Of a stretch of 38,516 nucleotides of DNA, positions 32,301 to 38,516 are shown in pieces; positions within the stretch are counted from its first letter, which is position 1; each line of letters begins with the position of its first letter. The stretch covers positions 1 through 38,516 of the forward strand of contig JACRKU010000005.1 in the NCBI GenBank assembly GCA_016215205.1. The letters run 5' to 3'. Origin of the DNA: Candidatus Yonathbacteria bacterium (GTDB lineage: Bacteria; Patescibacteriota; Minisyncoccia; Phycocordibacterales; UBA1550). The position numbers and the translations under genes are program-made. The notes under the pieces were generated by a model that was not told the DNA's origin, made no database searches, and worked only from the letters and a program-made list of their open reading frames with translations.

Positions 32301-34338
32301 GAACCGGTATCGAGACAAAAAATGTCGTACCCTCGCCCTCTTCAGAATTGAACCAGATTTTGCCACCGAGAAGTTTAACATACTCTTTCGCCACAAAAAG
32401 TCCGAGACCAGAGCCGGCAATTTTTGTCCCATGATTACTTCCGCGGAAAAACTTGGTGAATATAATTGGCTGGTCTTCGGTGGAAATCCCCCGTCCATGG
32501 TCTCCTATTTCAAAAATGATATTTCCGTCTTGAAGCGAGGTCTGTACATTAACGATTGTTCCCTCGTGTCCATAGAGAATTGCATTATCCATAATCTCAT
32601 ACAACACGCCCTTTAGTAATTTGGGGTCAGTATTAACTTCCAAAGAAACAGGCGTCATCTCGACCGAGAGCGTCACCTTGCGAAGTTTAGCTTTCGGGTG
32701 GAGTTTCTCTTTCAAATCTCCCAGTGCATCATTTATTTTTACGGATACTATATGCGGCACTACCACCCCTCTGTCTATTTCAGAAACAGTAATGAGGTGC
32801 TCTTCGAGATCCTTCACGCTTAGAATCGCGTCGTGAGCAAACTCGAGGTTTTCATTACGCTTCTTCACATTATGCGTCTTTTGCGCCGTTTCAATATTCC
32901 AAAGAGCCTCGGTAACCGGAGTGCGGAGCTGATGCGTCGCATACGAAAAATCAGAGTGCATTCGATCAGAAGCAAGTCCTTTTGAAATATCGCGAAATAC
33001 GATAATTGCCCCCTCGCTCTGCCCGCGCCCATTCACAACAGACGCGGCACTGTCGGCAATCGCTATCTCGCTTCCGTCTTTTCTTACGAGTAAAAGCCCC
33101 TTCTTAACCGATTGTACATTCCCTGAAACAATCGCTTCTTCAATAAACGAAAAATGTTCTTCTCGTTCAGGCTCTTTCAAAAATTTGATAATTGAGCGAA
33201 ATGGTTTTCCAAGCGCTTCTTCATTGCTCCACCCGGAGATAACACCCGCCATCCTATTCCAGAGCGTAATGTTCCAGTTGCGATCAATCGCAACAACACC
33301 GTCGCCAATACTGTCGAGAAATAGCCGCTCGCGATCCCTCTGACCCTGCATCATCGCTTTGTTTTTCAAAATACGATAGGAAGAAAAACCGACAATAACA
33401 ATAATGAGCGCTAAAATAAGAGCAATTTTAACAACTTCTTGATTTCGTCCAGCAAAAGCAATGTCTTTCGGCTGTACAACCATAACACCATACCCGTATT
33501 TTTCCACAGAGGCATATGCGGCCAAGTCCTCCTCATTATCTACAGTATCAAAAAACACATCAACCCCGTGTTCTCCGTTGAGAAGTTTCTTCACTACCGC
33601 AACCGAGGAAAAATCAATCAATTCATCACCACCATTCATTTTCAGATGTCCCACAAGTTGCCCCTTTTTATCCACTACAATAATATATCCATGAGAACCG
33701 ACATTGAGCTCATTGCTCCAATTGACGACCTCGTCAGCTTTTATAGCGAGAAGAAGGAACCCGAGAACATTTTGGTTTGACGACCGTATTGGAATCGCCA
33801 CCGTGACTACATTGTATCTGGGTTCTGGAACACGGAGGAACGCAGCTGAAACATATGGCTTCCATTCTTTGCTCACTCCTTGATAGTAGTCGCGGTAGGC
33901 GAAACTTTTTCCAATTGTTTCAGGCGCCGATGGAATCCTCGCCTTCATCACCCCTTCTTTATCAAAAAGGTTAATCGCATCGATATAAGGAAGATATTGT
34001 TGTATCCCATCTATATTTTCAATCGATTTGCTCCAATTTCCCTTTTCTATATTTTGATAAACCATGGGACGCGAGGCGAGCGACATACCAACATCAACAA
34101 TCCCGTCAAACTTTTCCTTAATAAGGAGCGCGCCCAAAGAAACTATCGCCTCTCTGCGTTCGAACGCGATAGATGTTTGGTGTTTAAATTCTCGAACACT
34201 CAGATACACCCCTGCGATAACTAACGGGGAAATAATCATCGCGAGAATTACCGGCAACGAAAATCTCTTCATTTCATTAACTTTTTCCTTTATTGCCCCC
34301 CCCACGACAATTGAGGTGCCACCTCGTTCGTTATTCAT
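32296..34338 (-). CDS. Membrane sensor histidine kinase (Cache-PAS-HisKA-HATPase)
   Basis: The 680-aa protein has two membrane helices (about residues 27-47 and 300-325) enclosing a Cache-type sensor (SFAYRDYYQGVSKEWKPYVS). A PAS domain follows (LFLDSIGDGVVAIDRNWNITL), then a dimerisation domain with the phospho-acceptor His in SYATHQLRTPVTE and a HATPase domain with N-box EIMDNAILYG, G1 EIGDHGRGIS, F-box FTKFFRG and G2 GSGLGLFVAKEY. It senses an extracytoplasmic signal. No response regulator is adjacent. The start could be Met1, or Met23 just after a G8 tract. Its 3' end abuts the VKOR remnant. Confidence 0.88.
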   Translation of the reverse strand: MNNERGGTSIVVGGAIKEKVNEMKRFSLPVILAMIISPLVIAGVYLSVREFKHQTSIAFERREAIVSLGALLIKEKFDGIVDVGMSLASRPMVYQNIEKGNWSKSIENIDGIQQYLPYIDAINLFDKEGVMKARIPSAPETIGKSFAYRDYYQGVSKEWKPYVSAAFLRVPEPRYNVVTVAIPIRSSNQNVLGFLLLAIKADEVVNWSNELNVGSHGYIIVVDKKGQLVGHLKMNGGDELIDFSSVAVVKKLLNGEHGVDVFFDTVDNEEDLAAYASVEKYGYGVMVVQPKDIAFAGRNQEVVKIALILALIIVIVGFSSYRILKNKAMMQGQRDRERLFLDSIGDGVVAIDRNWNITLWNRMAGVISGWSNEEALGKPFRSIIKFLKEPEREEHFSFIEEAIVSGNVQSVKKGLLLVRKDGSEIAIADSAASVVNGRGQSEGAIIVFRDISKGLASDRMHSDFSYATHQLRTPVTEALWNIETAQKTHNVKKRNENLEFAHDAILSVKDLEEHLITVSEIDRGVVVPHIVSVKINDALGDLKEKLHPKAKLRKVTLSVEMTPVSLEVNTDPKLLKGVLYEIMDNAILYGHEGTIVNVQTSLQDGNIIFEIGDHGRGISTEDQPIIFTKFFRGSNHGTKIAGSGLGLFVAKEYVKLLGGKIWFNSEEGEGTTFFVSIPVR
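34296..34303. repeat. C8/G8 homopolymer in the histidine kinase 5' region
   Basis: Eight consecutive C on the plus strand lie within codons 12-14 of the minus-strand kinase ORF. Slippage would change the frame if Met1 is the start; it would be in the leader if Met23 is used. Confidence 0.8.
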
Positions 34339-34367
34339 ATATTTATATAGTACATTTTTTGTGCCAC

Positions 34368-36317
34368 TTATGCCACAGGTTCCTTTTTCTTTTTCGGCAA
34401 AATACCGCTTGCAACGAGAATCTTTTCAAACTCTTCGCGCTCGATAGATTCCTTTTCAACGAGCTCGTTCGCAATGGCATCAAGCGCTTTGCGGTGCGTC
34501 TTGCACGCCTCGCGAGCCCGCGCAAAAGCGTCATTCATAATCTTAGAAACTTCGGCGTCAATTTTTGCCGATACATCCTCCGAGTAGTCGCGACTATCCA
34601 CCCCGCGTCCGCCAAAAAGCGCGCGCCCCCCGGACCCTTCGAGGGCCACGGGTCCGAGCTTTTCTGACATTCCGTATTTGGTCACCATATCACGCGCAAG
34701 GGCAGTCGCTACCTGCAGGTCATTTGATGGTCCTGTCGTAATATCTCCGAAAACCATTTCCTCGGCAACATATCCCCCGAGCGACATCGCAATCTCATCC
34801 AAAAATTCCTTGCGTGATTGCAGGCGTGTTTCTTCAAGGGGAAGCTTTAGCGTGTAGCCCCCCGCATTTCCGCGCGCGATGATTGAAATTTTATGCACAG
34901 GGTCGGCGTGCGGCAGAACCGACGCCACAAGCGCGTGTCCAGCTTCATGATATGCGGTAATTTTCTTTTCTTCTTTCGAAAGGATGTGGCTCTTCCTTTC
35001 GGGGCCGAGCATTACTTTTTCAATAGAGCGTATGAGGTCGTACTGCGCGACAGTCTTTCGGTCCTCGCGCGCGGCTAAAATCGCGCCTTCATTCATAAGC
35101 GAAGACAAGTCCGCTCCGGAAAATCCCGGCGTGCGCTCGGCGACAACTTTCAAGTTCACATCCTCCCCAAGAGGTTTCTTTCGCGCGTGAATATTCAAAA
35201 TTTCCTCGCGTCCTTCGCGGTCGGGAAGCTCAAGGGTTACGCGTCTGTCAAAACGACCCGGACGAAGGAGTGCTGGGTCGAGCACGTCGGGCCTGTTGGT
35301 GGCAGCCATCACGATTACTTTTTCTGATGGCTCAAAACCGTCCATCTCCACGAGGATTTGGTTGAGTGTCTGCTCGCGCTCATCATTGCCACCGCCCACA
35401 CCGCCCCCGCGCACGCGTCCTACTGCGTCAATCTCGTCCACAAAAATAATTGCTGGGGCAGACTTCTTTGCCATTTTGAAAAGGTCGCGCACGCGCGATG
35501 CGCCCACGCCGACAAACATTTCAACAAACTCCGAACCCGAGAGATGAAAAAACGGCACCGCCGCCTCCCCCGCAACCGCGCGGGCAAGCAAAGTTTTTCC
35601 GGTACCCGGCGCGCCCATTAAAAGCACGCCTTTCGGAATACGCGCGCCGATGTCCAAAAACTTTTTCGGATTACGGAGGAAGTCCACAATTTCGACGAGC
35701 TCCTCTTTTGCCTCCTTTGCGCCCGCTACATCCTTAAATGTTACTTTTTGGCTAGCGTCATTCGGATCAATGATGCGAGCTTTTGACTGACCAAAAGAAA
35801 ACGCCTGCATCCCAGCCCCTTTCACTTGTCGCGAGAGCATCCAAAACACAAAACCGATAAGTAGAATTGGTAGAAGAAACGGCAATAAATTAAGCGCATA
35901 GTAACCAAAGCCACTTTCGCTTTTTACTTCCACCTCAACCCTTGCAAGTTTTTCGGCTGTGACGCCATAGTTCACAAGCGTCTGCGAAAGCGACGATTCT
36001 ATTTCTTTTTTGGATTTCTTTTTCGTGCCATCGGTGTACTCGGCATTGATCATTCCGCCTTCAACAACAATCTTTTTCACCGCACCGCCCGAAATATCTT
36101 GCGCGATTTTTGAAACAGACACTTCCTCAACTTTATTCTTGTTTCCAACAACGGCTGAATAGAGCGTTGAAATAATAAGAAATACGAGGACCGCGGTAAG
36201 AAGATTGGAAAAAAATTGCCCTCCGGTCGGCATAGATGGAAGCCCGGGAATTTTCCCTTTATTTCCGCCTTTCCTCTCTTTTACTTTTGTTCCTTTCTTG
36301 TTCTTCAAAATTTCCAT
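34368..36317 (-). CDS. ftsH: ATP-dependent zinc metalloprotease FtsH
   Basis: FtsH degrades membrane and unstable cytosolic proteins, including tmRNA-tagged ones in some bacteria. The protein has two membrane helices (about residues 38-58 and 140-160) around a small external domain. It has the AAA core with Walker [17 protein letters not shown], Walker [16 protein letters not shown] region [20 protein letters not shown], and the zinc site [11 protein letters not shown]. The ATG at 36317 (MEILKNKK) is preferred; the ORF track start is a GTG inside the promoter. It is divergent from smpB. Confidence 0.96.
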   Translation of the reverse strand: MEILKNKKGTKVKERKGGNKGKIPGLPSMPTGGQFFSNLLTAVLVFLIISTLYSAVVGNKNKVEEVSVSKIAQDISGGAVKKIVVEGGMINAEYTDGTKKKSKKEIESSLSQTLVNYGVTAEKLARVEVEVKSESGFGYYALNLLPFLLPILLIGFVFWMLSRQVKGAGMQAFSFGQSKARIIDPNDASQKVTFKDVAGAKEAKEELVEIVDFLRNPKKFLDIGARIPKGVLLMGAPGTGKTLLARAVAGEAAVPFFHLSGSEFVEMFVGVGASRVRDLFKMAKKSAPAIIFVDEIDAVGRVRGGGVGGGNDEREQTLNQILVEMDGFEPSEKVIVMAATNRPDVLDPALLRPGRFDRRVTLELPDREGREEILNIHARKKPLGEDVNLKVVAERTPGFSGADLSSLMNEGAILAAREDRKTVAQYDLIRSIEKVMLGPERKSHILSKEEKKITAYHEAGHALVASVLPHADPVHKISIIARGNAGGYTLKLPLEETRLQSRKEFLDEIAMSLGGYVAEEMVFGDITTGPSNDLQVATALARDMVTKYGMSEKLGPVALEGSGGRALFGGRGVDSRDYSEDVSAKIDAEVSKIMNDAFARAREACKTHRKALDAIANELVEKESIEREEFEKILVASGILPKKKKEPVA

Positions 36318-36326
36318 AATAGCAAT

Positions 36327-36359
36327 AGTATACACAAATCATCGTCCGACTGCTAGAAT
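36327..36359. promoter_or_regulatory. Divergent ftsH/smpB promoters
   Basis: On the minus strand TATACT (36332-36327) ends 9 nt before the ftsH ATG. On the plus strand extended -10 TGcTAGAAT (TAGAAT at 36354-36359) ends 6 nt before the smpB ATG. Only 48 bp separate the two start codons. Confidence 0.6.
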
Positions 36360-36365
36360 GACAAA

Positions 36366-36812
36366 ATGGCGTTGATTCAGAACAAAAAGGTACACTGGAA
36401 CTACGAGATTATCTCGCGGTTTGAGGCGGGTATAGAGCTTATGGGTACCGAGGTCAAAGCGGTTCGCGATGGGCGCGGCTCGCTTGAGGGCGCGCATGTG
36501 ACTGTTCGCGGAGGCGAGGCGTATTTAGTTGGCGCAACCATTCAACCTTACCAAGCCGGCAATACTCCAAAAGATTACGATGCCGCCAGGAACCGCAGGC
36601 TCCTTTTGACAAAAACCGAGCTCGCGGAGCTTGCGACGCAAGAGTCTAAAAGGGGCTTGACAATAGTGCCTGTTGCGGTGTATAATAAAAGTCACAAACT
36701 CAAGGTTGAAATCGCGGTCGTGCGCGGTAAAAAAACGCACGATAAACGCGAAACGATTAAAAAACGTGAGGCCGAGAGAGATGTGATGCGTGACATAAAA
36801 GGCGTAAGGTAG
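36366..36812 (+). CDS. smpB: SsrA-binding protein SmpB
   Basis: The 148-aa protein binds the tRNA-like domain of tmRNA and brings it to stalled ribosomes. It has the conserved NKKVHWNYEIISRFEAGIEL, MGTEVKAVRDGRGSLEGAHV, LLLTKTELAEL and the basic C-terminal tail KKTHDKRETIKKREAERDV. It is followed by ssrA 35 nt downstream, the natural partner. Confidence 0.96.
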   Translation: MALIQNKKVHWNYEIISRFEAGIELMGTEVKAVRDGRGSLEGAHVTVRGGEAYLVGATIQPYQAGNTPKDYDAARNRRLLLTKTELAELATQESKRGLTIVPVAVYNKSHKLKVEIAVVRGKKTHDKRETIKKREAERDVMRDIKGVR

Positions 36813-36847
36813 CACTTTTACAATTCAGAATAAATGCATTTTAATAC

Positions 36848-37263
36848 GGGGATGATCGGCCTAGACAGGCGGTCAACTCTGGTCAGTGCTATGCCGAGAA
36901 TGTTCAAGACCTCGTTAAATCTTGAATACACAAGTATGTGCAAAAAACACACTTGCAAAAGCTAAGGCTATCGTATCACCATACTTTGGTGCTAACGCCT
37001 TCGCTCCTGCTTACGCTCTCGTAGCCTAAACAGCATTCACATTCAGTACGCCCTCTAGGGAATCGTGGGTGATATAAAAAGAGGGCTCATCATTTGGAAT
37101 GACTCTACCAAATGAAAAAACAAAGAGTATCGGTTGTGTATGATTTGGAATACTTTATACATACACTCCTTAAATTAAGCCTAGCTTAAAAATAAGTATT
37201 CTACGCATAGTAGACTCTAGCCAGAACATCGTCTGCACGGGGGTTCGATTCCCCCCATCTCCA
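36848..37263 (+). ncRNA. ssrA: tmRNA (SsrA)
   Basis: The one-piece tmRNA has acceptor GGGGATG pairing with CATCTCC including the G3-U70 pair needed by alanyl-tRNA synthetase, and T-arm GGGGG-TTCGATT-CCCCC. The tag frame ends at TAA 37027-37029. If the resume codon is GCA at 36955 the tag is 24 residues (AKAKAIVSPY then FGANAFAPAYALVA), or 22 if it is GCT at 36961. It is longer than the usual 8-20 and ends ALVA rather than ALAA. Pseudoknot-rich sequence fills the rest. CCA is not encoded. Its 3' end is echoed by the element downstream. Confidence 0.93.
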
Positions 37264-37312
37264 CAAGTCGCACCGCCCAAAGACGCATGTCTTTGGGCGG
37301 TTTGCGATTGTG
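37262..37312 (+). other. Long hairpin after tmRNA
   Basis: CACAAGTCGCA-CGCCCAAAGAC and GTCTTTGGGCG-TGCGATTGTG form a hairpin of about 22 pairs with loop GCAT, starting at the tmRNA 3' end. It lacks a T-run, so it may be a processing signal or part of the element that follows. Confidence 0.7.
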
Positions 37313-37313
37313 T

Positions 37314-37452
37314 GAGATGTGGGGAATCGAAAAGCGCAGGCGGGCACACTGTGTACTCACAGGGTCGCCGAGCTGGGGTCGCGAACACTTTGTATTTTGT
37401 GAGTAATCGAAACAAAATACTTAGTGATTCGTGACCGATGAACCCCATCTCC
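37314..37452 (+). ncRNA. Structured RNA element B, echoing the tmRNA 3' end
   Basis: The element opens with GAGATGTGGGGAATCGAA, complementary to the tmRNA T-loop and acceptor 3' strand with one mismatch. It ends with AACCCCATCTCC, a direct copy of that 3' end, giving a 10-pair closing helix with a bulge. Inside are helix GGCG/CGCC, hairpin CTGTG/CACAG, and hairpin GGTCGCGAA/TTCGTGACC extended by GTATTTTGT/ACAAAATAC with loop GAGTAATCGA. The order, the GCGGGCA and GGGTCGC segments and the loop start match element A. pyrH begins 37 nt downstream. Confidence 0.65.
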
Positions 37453-37453
37453 C

Positions 37454-37483
37454 TTGCGTGAAAAGTAGGTGCGGGAGTATACT
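37454..37483 (+). promoter_or_regulatory. Promoter of pyrH
   Basis: TTGCGT (37454-37459), an 18-bp spacer and TATACT (37478-37483) end 6 nt before the ATG at 37490. Confidence 0.65.
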
Positions 37484-37489
37484 ATCCCC

Positions 37490-38209
37490 ATGTCTAAACC
37501 TCACCGCATCCTTCTCAAGCTCTCAGGCGAACAATTTGCCGGCAAAAATGTTTTCGGTATTGATACCGATTTTCTTCTTGGTCTCGCAAAAGAGCTTCAC
37601 GAAGTTGTCACGGAGACAAAAGCGCAAATCGTCATCGTCGTCGGAGGCGGCAACTTTCTTCGCGGAGCAACCCTTTCAAAAAAAGAATCGACCATTGAGC
37701 GCGCTACAGCAGACTACATGGGAATGCTTGCAACAGTGATGAACGGCATGGCGCTCGTCGACATCCTCGAGCATTTTGGACAGCCCGCGCGCCTGCAAAC
37801 ACGCCTCCGCATTGAATCGGTCGCGGAGCCGTTCATTCGTCGCCGCGCAATACGCCACCTTGAAAAAGGGCGTATAGTAGTGATTGGCGGAGGGACAGGT
37901 AATCCGTTTGTAACGACCGACACTGCGGCAGTATCTACAGCGCTTGAACTCGGATGTGACATTGTTCTTAAAGCGACAAAAGTGGATGGCGTGTATTCAA
38001 AGGACCCAGACAAGCACATTGACGCGGTAAAAATTGACCGTATGTCGTACCTTGATGTCATTAAGGATAAGGATATTTCCGTGATGGACAATGCGGCAAT
38101 CTCTCTCGCGATGGACAACAATCTTCCTATTCGTATATTCGACCTTCTTACAAACGGCAACATCAAGCGAATCGCGAATGGCTTTGAGGTAGGCACATTG
38201 GTGCATTAG
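37490..38209 (+). CDS. pyrH: Uridylate kinase
   Basis: PyrH phosphorylates UMP to UDP. The 239-aa amino-acid-kinase-fold protein has HRILLKLSGEQFAG at the N-terminus, VVGGGNFLRGA, the ADYMGMLATVMNGMALVDIL segment, GGGTGNPFVTTDTAA and KATKVDGVYSKDP. The ORF track start adds seven residues; ATG 37490 is chosen because the -10 lies 6 nt upstream. It is followed by a perfect terminator. Confidence 0.95.
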   Translation: MSKPHRILLKLSGEQFAGKNVFGIDTDFLLGLAKELHEVVTETKAQIVIVVGGGNFLRGATLSKKESTIERATADYMGMLATVMNGMALVDILEHFGQPARLQTRLRIESVAEPFIRRRAIRHLEKGRIVVIGGGTGNPFVTTDTAAVSTALELGCDIVLKATKVDGVYSKDPDKHIDAVKIDRMSYLDVIKDKDISVMDNAAISLAMDNNLPIRIFDLLTNGNIKRIANGFEVGTLVH

Positions 38210-38220
38210 AAACAAAAAAC

Positions 38221-38281
38221 AAAAAGAAATAAAAAGTCCAGGACTTTGTAAAACAAAGTCCAGGACTTTTTATTTCTTTTT
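38221..38281 (+). terminator. Terminator of pyrH
   Basis: Two perfect 28-nt arms (38221-38248 and 38254-38281) close a TAAAA loop and end in a T-rich run. It would work in both directions. Confidence 0.92.
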
Positions 38282-38299
38282 GACATACAATCAATTGTG

Positions 38300-38339
38300 T
38301 CACTTGGAGGCATCACTTGGAGGCCTTGCCTCCAAGTGA
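38300..38339. repeat. Tandem copy plus inverted copy of TCACTTGGAGGC
   Basis: TCACTTGGAGGC occurs at 38300-38311 and 38313-38324 and its reverse complement at 38328-38339, so either direct copy can pair with the inverted one. The rest of 38282-38375 shows no gene. Confidence 0.7.
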
Positions 38340-38375
38340 AGGCCGCCAAAGTAACTTTTTTGTTTTTGTTATTTA

Positions 38376-38515
38376 TTGAATAAGTTCACATACATATGAG
38401 AATTCTCTCTGGCCTAAAAACTGGCAAAAATGAGGATTTTCAACAAGTTCCAGAATACCCAAGGATTCATTTCCACGTATACTCATATTCTAAAAACAAG
38501 GAATATGAACGAAGA
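38376..38515. repeat. Right copy of 140-bp inverted repeat
   Basis: Exact reverse complement of bases 1-140. The outermost base 38516 has no partner in the window. Confidence 0.9.
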
Positions 38516-38516
38516 A
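38396..38516 (+). CDS. Partial ORF in terminal repeat, unknown protein (N-terminus only)
   Basis: Same 40-residue beginning as the minus-strand frame at 1-120, starting MRILSGLKTGKNEDFQQ and running off the window. Family not recognised. Confidence 0.4.
   Translation, partial: MRILSGLKTGKNEDFQQVPEYPRIHFHVYSYSKNKEYERR

Noticed and set aside
34343-34534. 63-aa minus-strand ORF at the ftsH 3' end
   Set aside because: It is an alternate frame inside ftsH with no features of its own.

Overview
The window looks like a chromosomal contig from a candidate-phyla-radiation bacterium, most likely Parcubacteria/Paceibacteria. The reasons are the small, tightly packed core genes, a complete type IV pilus locus with pilM/N/O-type genes but no outer-membrane secretin, a short RF2, toxin-antitoxin pairs, and tRNAs without encoded CCA ends. 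The standard bacterial code fits: TGA is used as a stop and prfB (RF2) is present. No rRNA and no CRISPR array were seen.

Layout, left to right. (1) 1-1.6 kb: one copy of a 140-bp inverted repeat that also ends the window, then a RelE/ParD-like toxin-antitoxin pair in an operon with a PD-(D/E)XK nuclease. (2) 1.6-6.0 kb, minus strand: prfB, ftsE, ftsX, pyrG. (3) 6.0-7.95 kb: a tRNA cluster (fMet, Met, Asp, Thr-GGT, Thr-CGT) holding two freestanding homing-type endonucleases, LAGLIDADG and HNH. (4) 8.0-12.5 kb: gatC, gatA, a HEPN-like membrane protein, and ligA. (5) 12.5-24.1 kb: a type IV pilus locus in transcription order pilM, N, O, P-like, B, response regulator, T, C, A, D, a GspH/FimT-like pseudopilin, W, V, X. 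(6) 24.2-31 kb, mostly plus strand: comF, tRNA-Ser, a structured RNA element, a CDP-alcohol phosphatidyltransferase, a frameshifted M3 oligopeptidase, a BrnT/BrnA-like module, recG and tRNA-Ile(TAT). (7) 31-38.5 kb: a VanY-type carboxypeptidase, a VKOR remnant, a sensor histidine kinase, ftsH divergent from smpB, ssrA (tmRNA), a second copy of the structured RNA element, pyrH, and the other inverted-repeat copy.

The most interesting signal is a pair of unrecognised structured RNA elements, one directly downstream of tRNA-Ser(GCT) and one directly downstream of tmRNA. Each starts with an inverted copy of the 3' end of the RNA gene before it and ends with a direct copy of that same 3' end. Between them lies an architecture shared by both copies, with compensatory base changes in three helices. 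The inverted copy could pair either with the real tRNA/tmRNA 3' end or with the downstream copy, so a switch or a mobile-element scar is possible.

Other recurrent themes follow. Many genes have a -10 box ending only 6-9 nt before the start codon, which suggests leaderless mRNAs. Both endonuclease ORFs stop at the T8-A9-G10 bases of the next tRNA gene. There are tRNA-fragment duplications near intact tRNAs, and heptanucleotide repeats inside coding regions. All functions are assigned by reading motifs; no database search was run.
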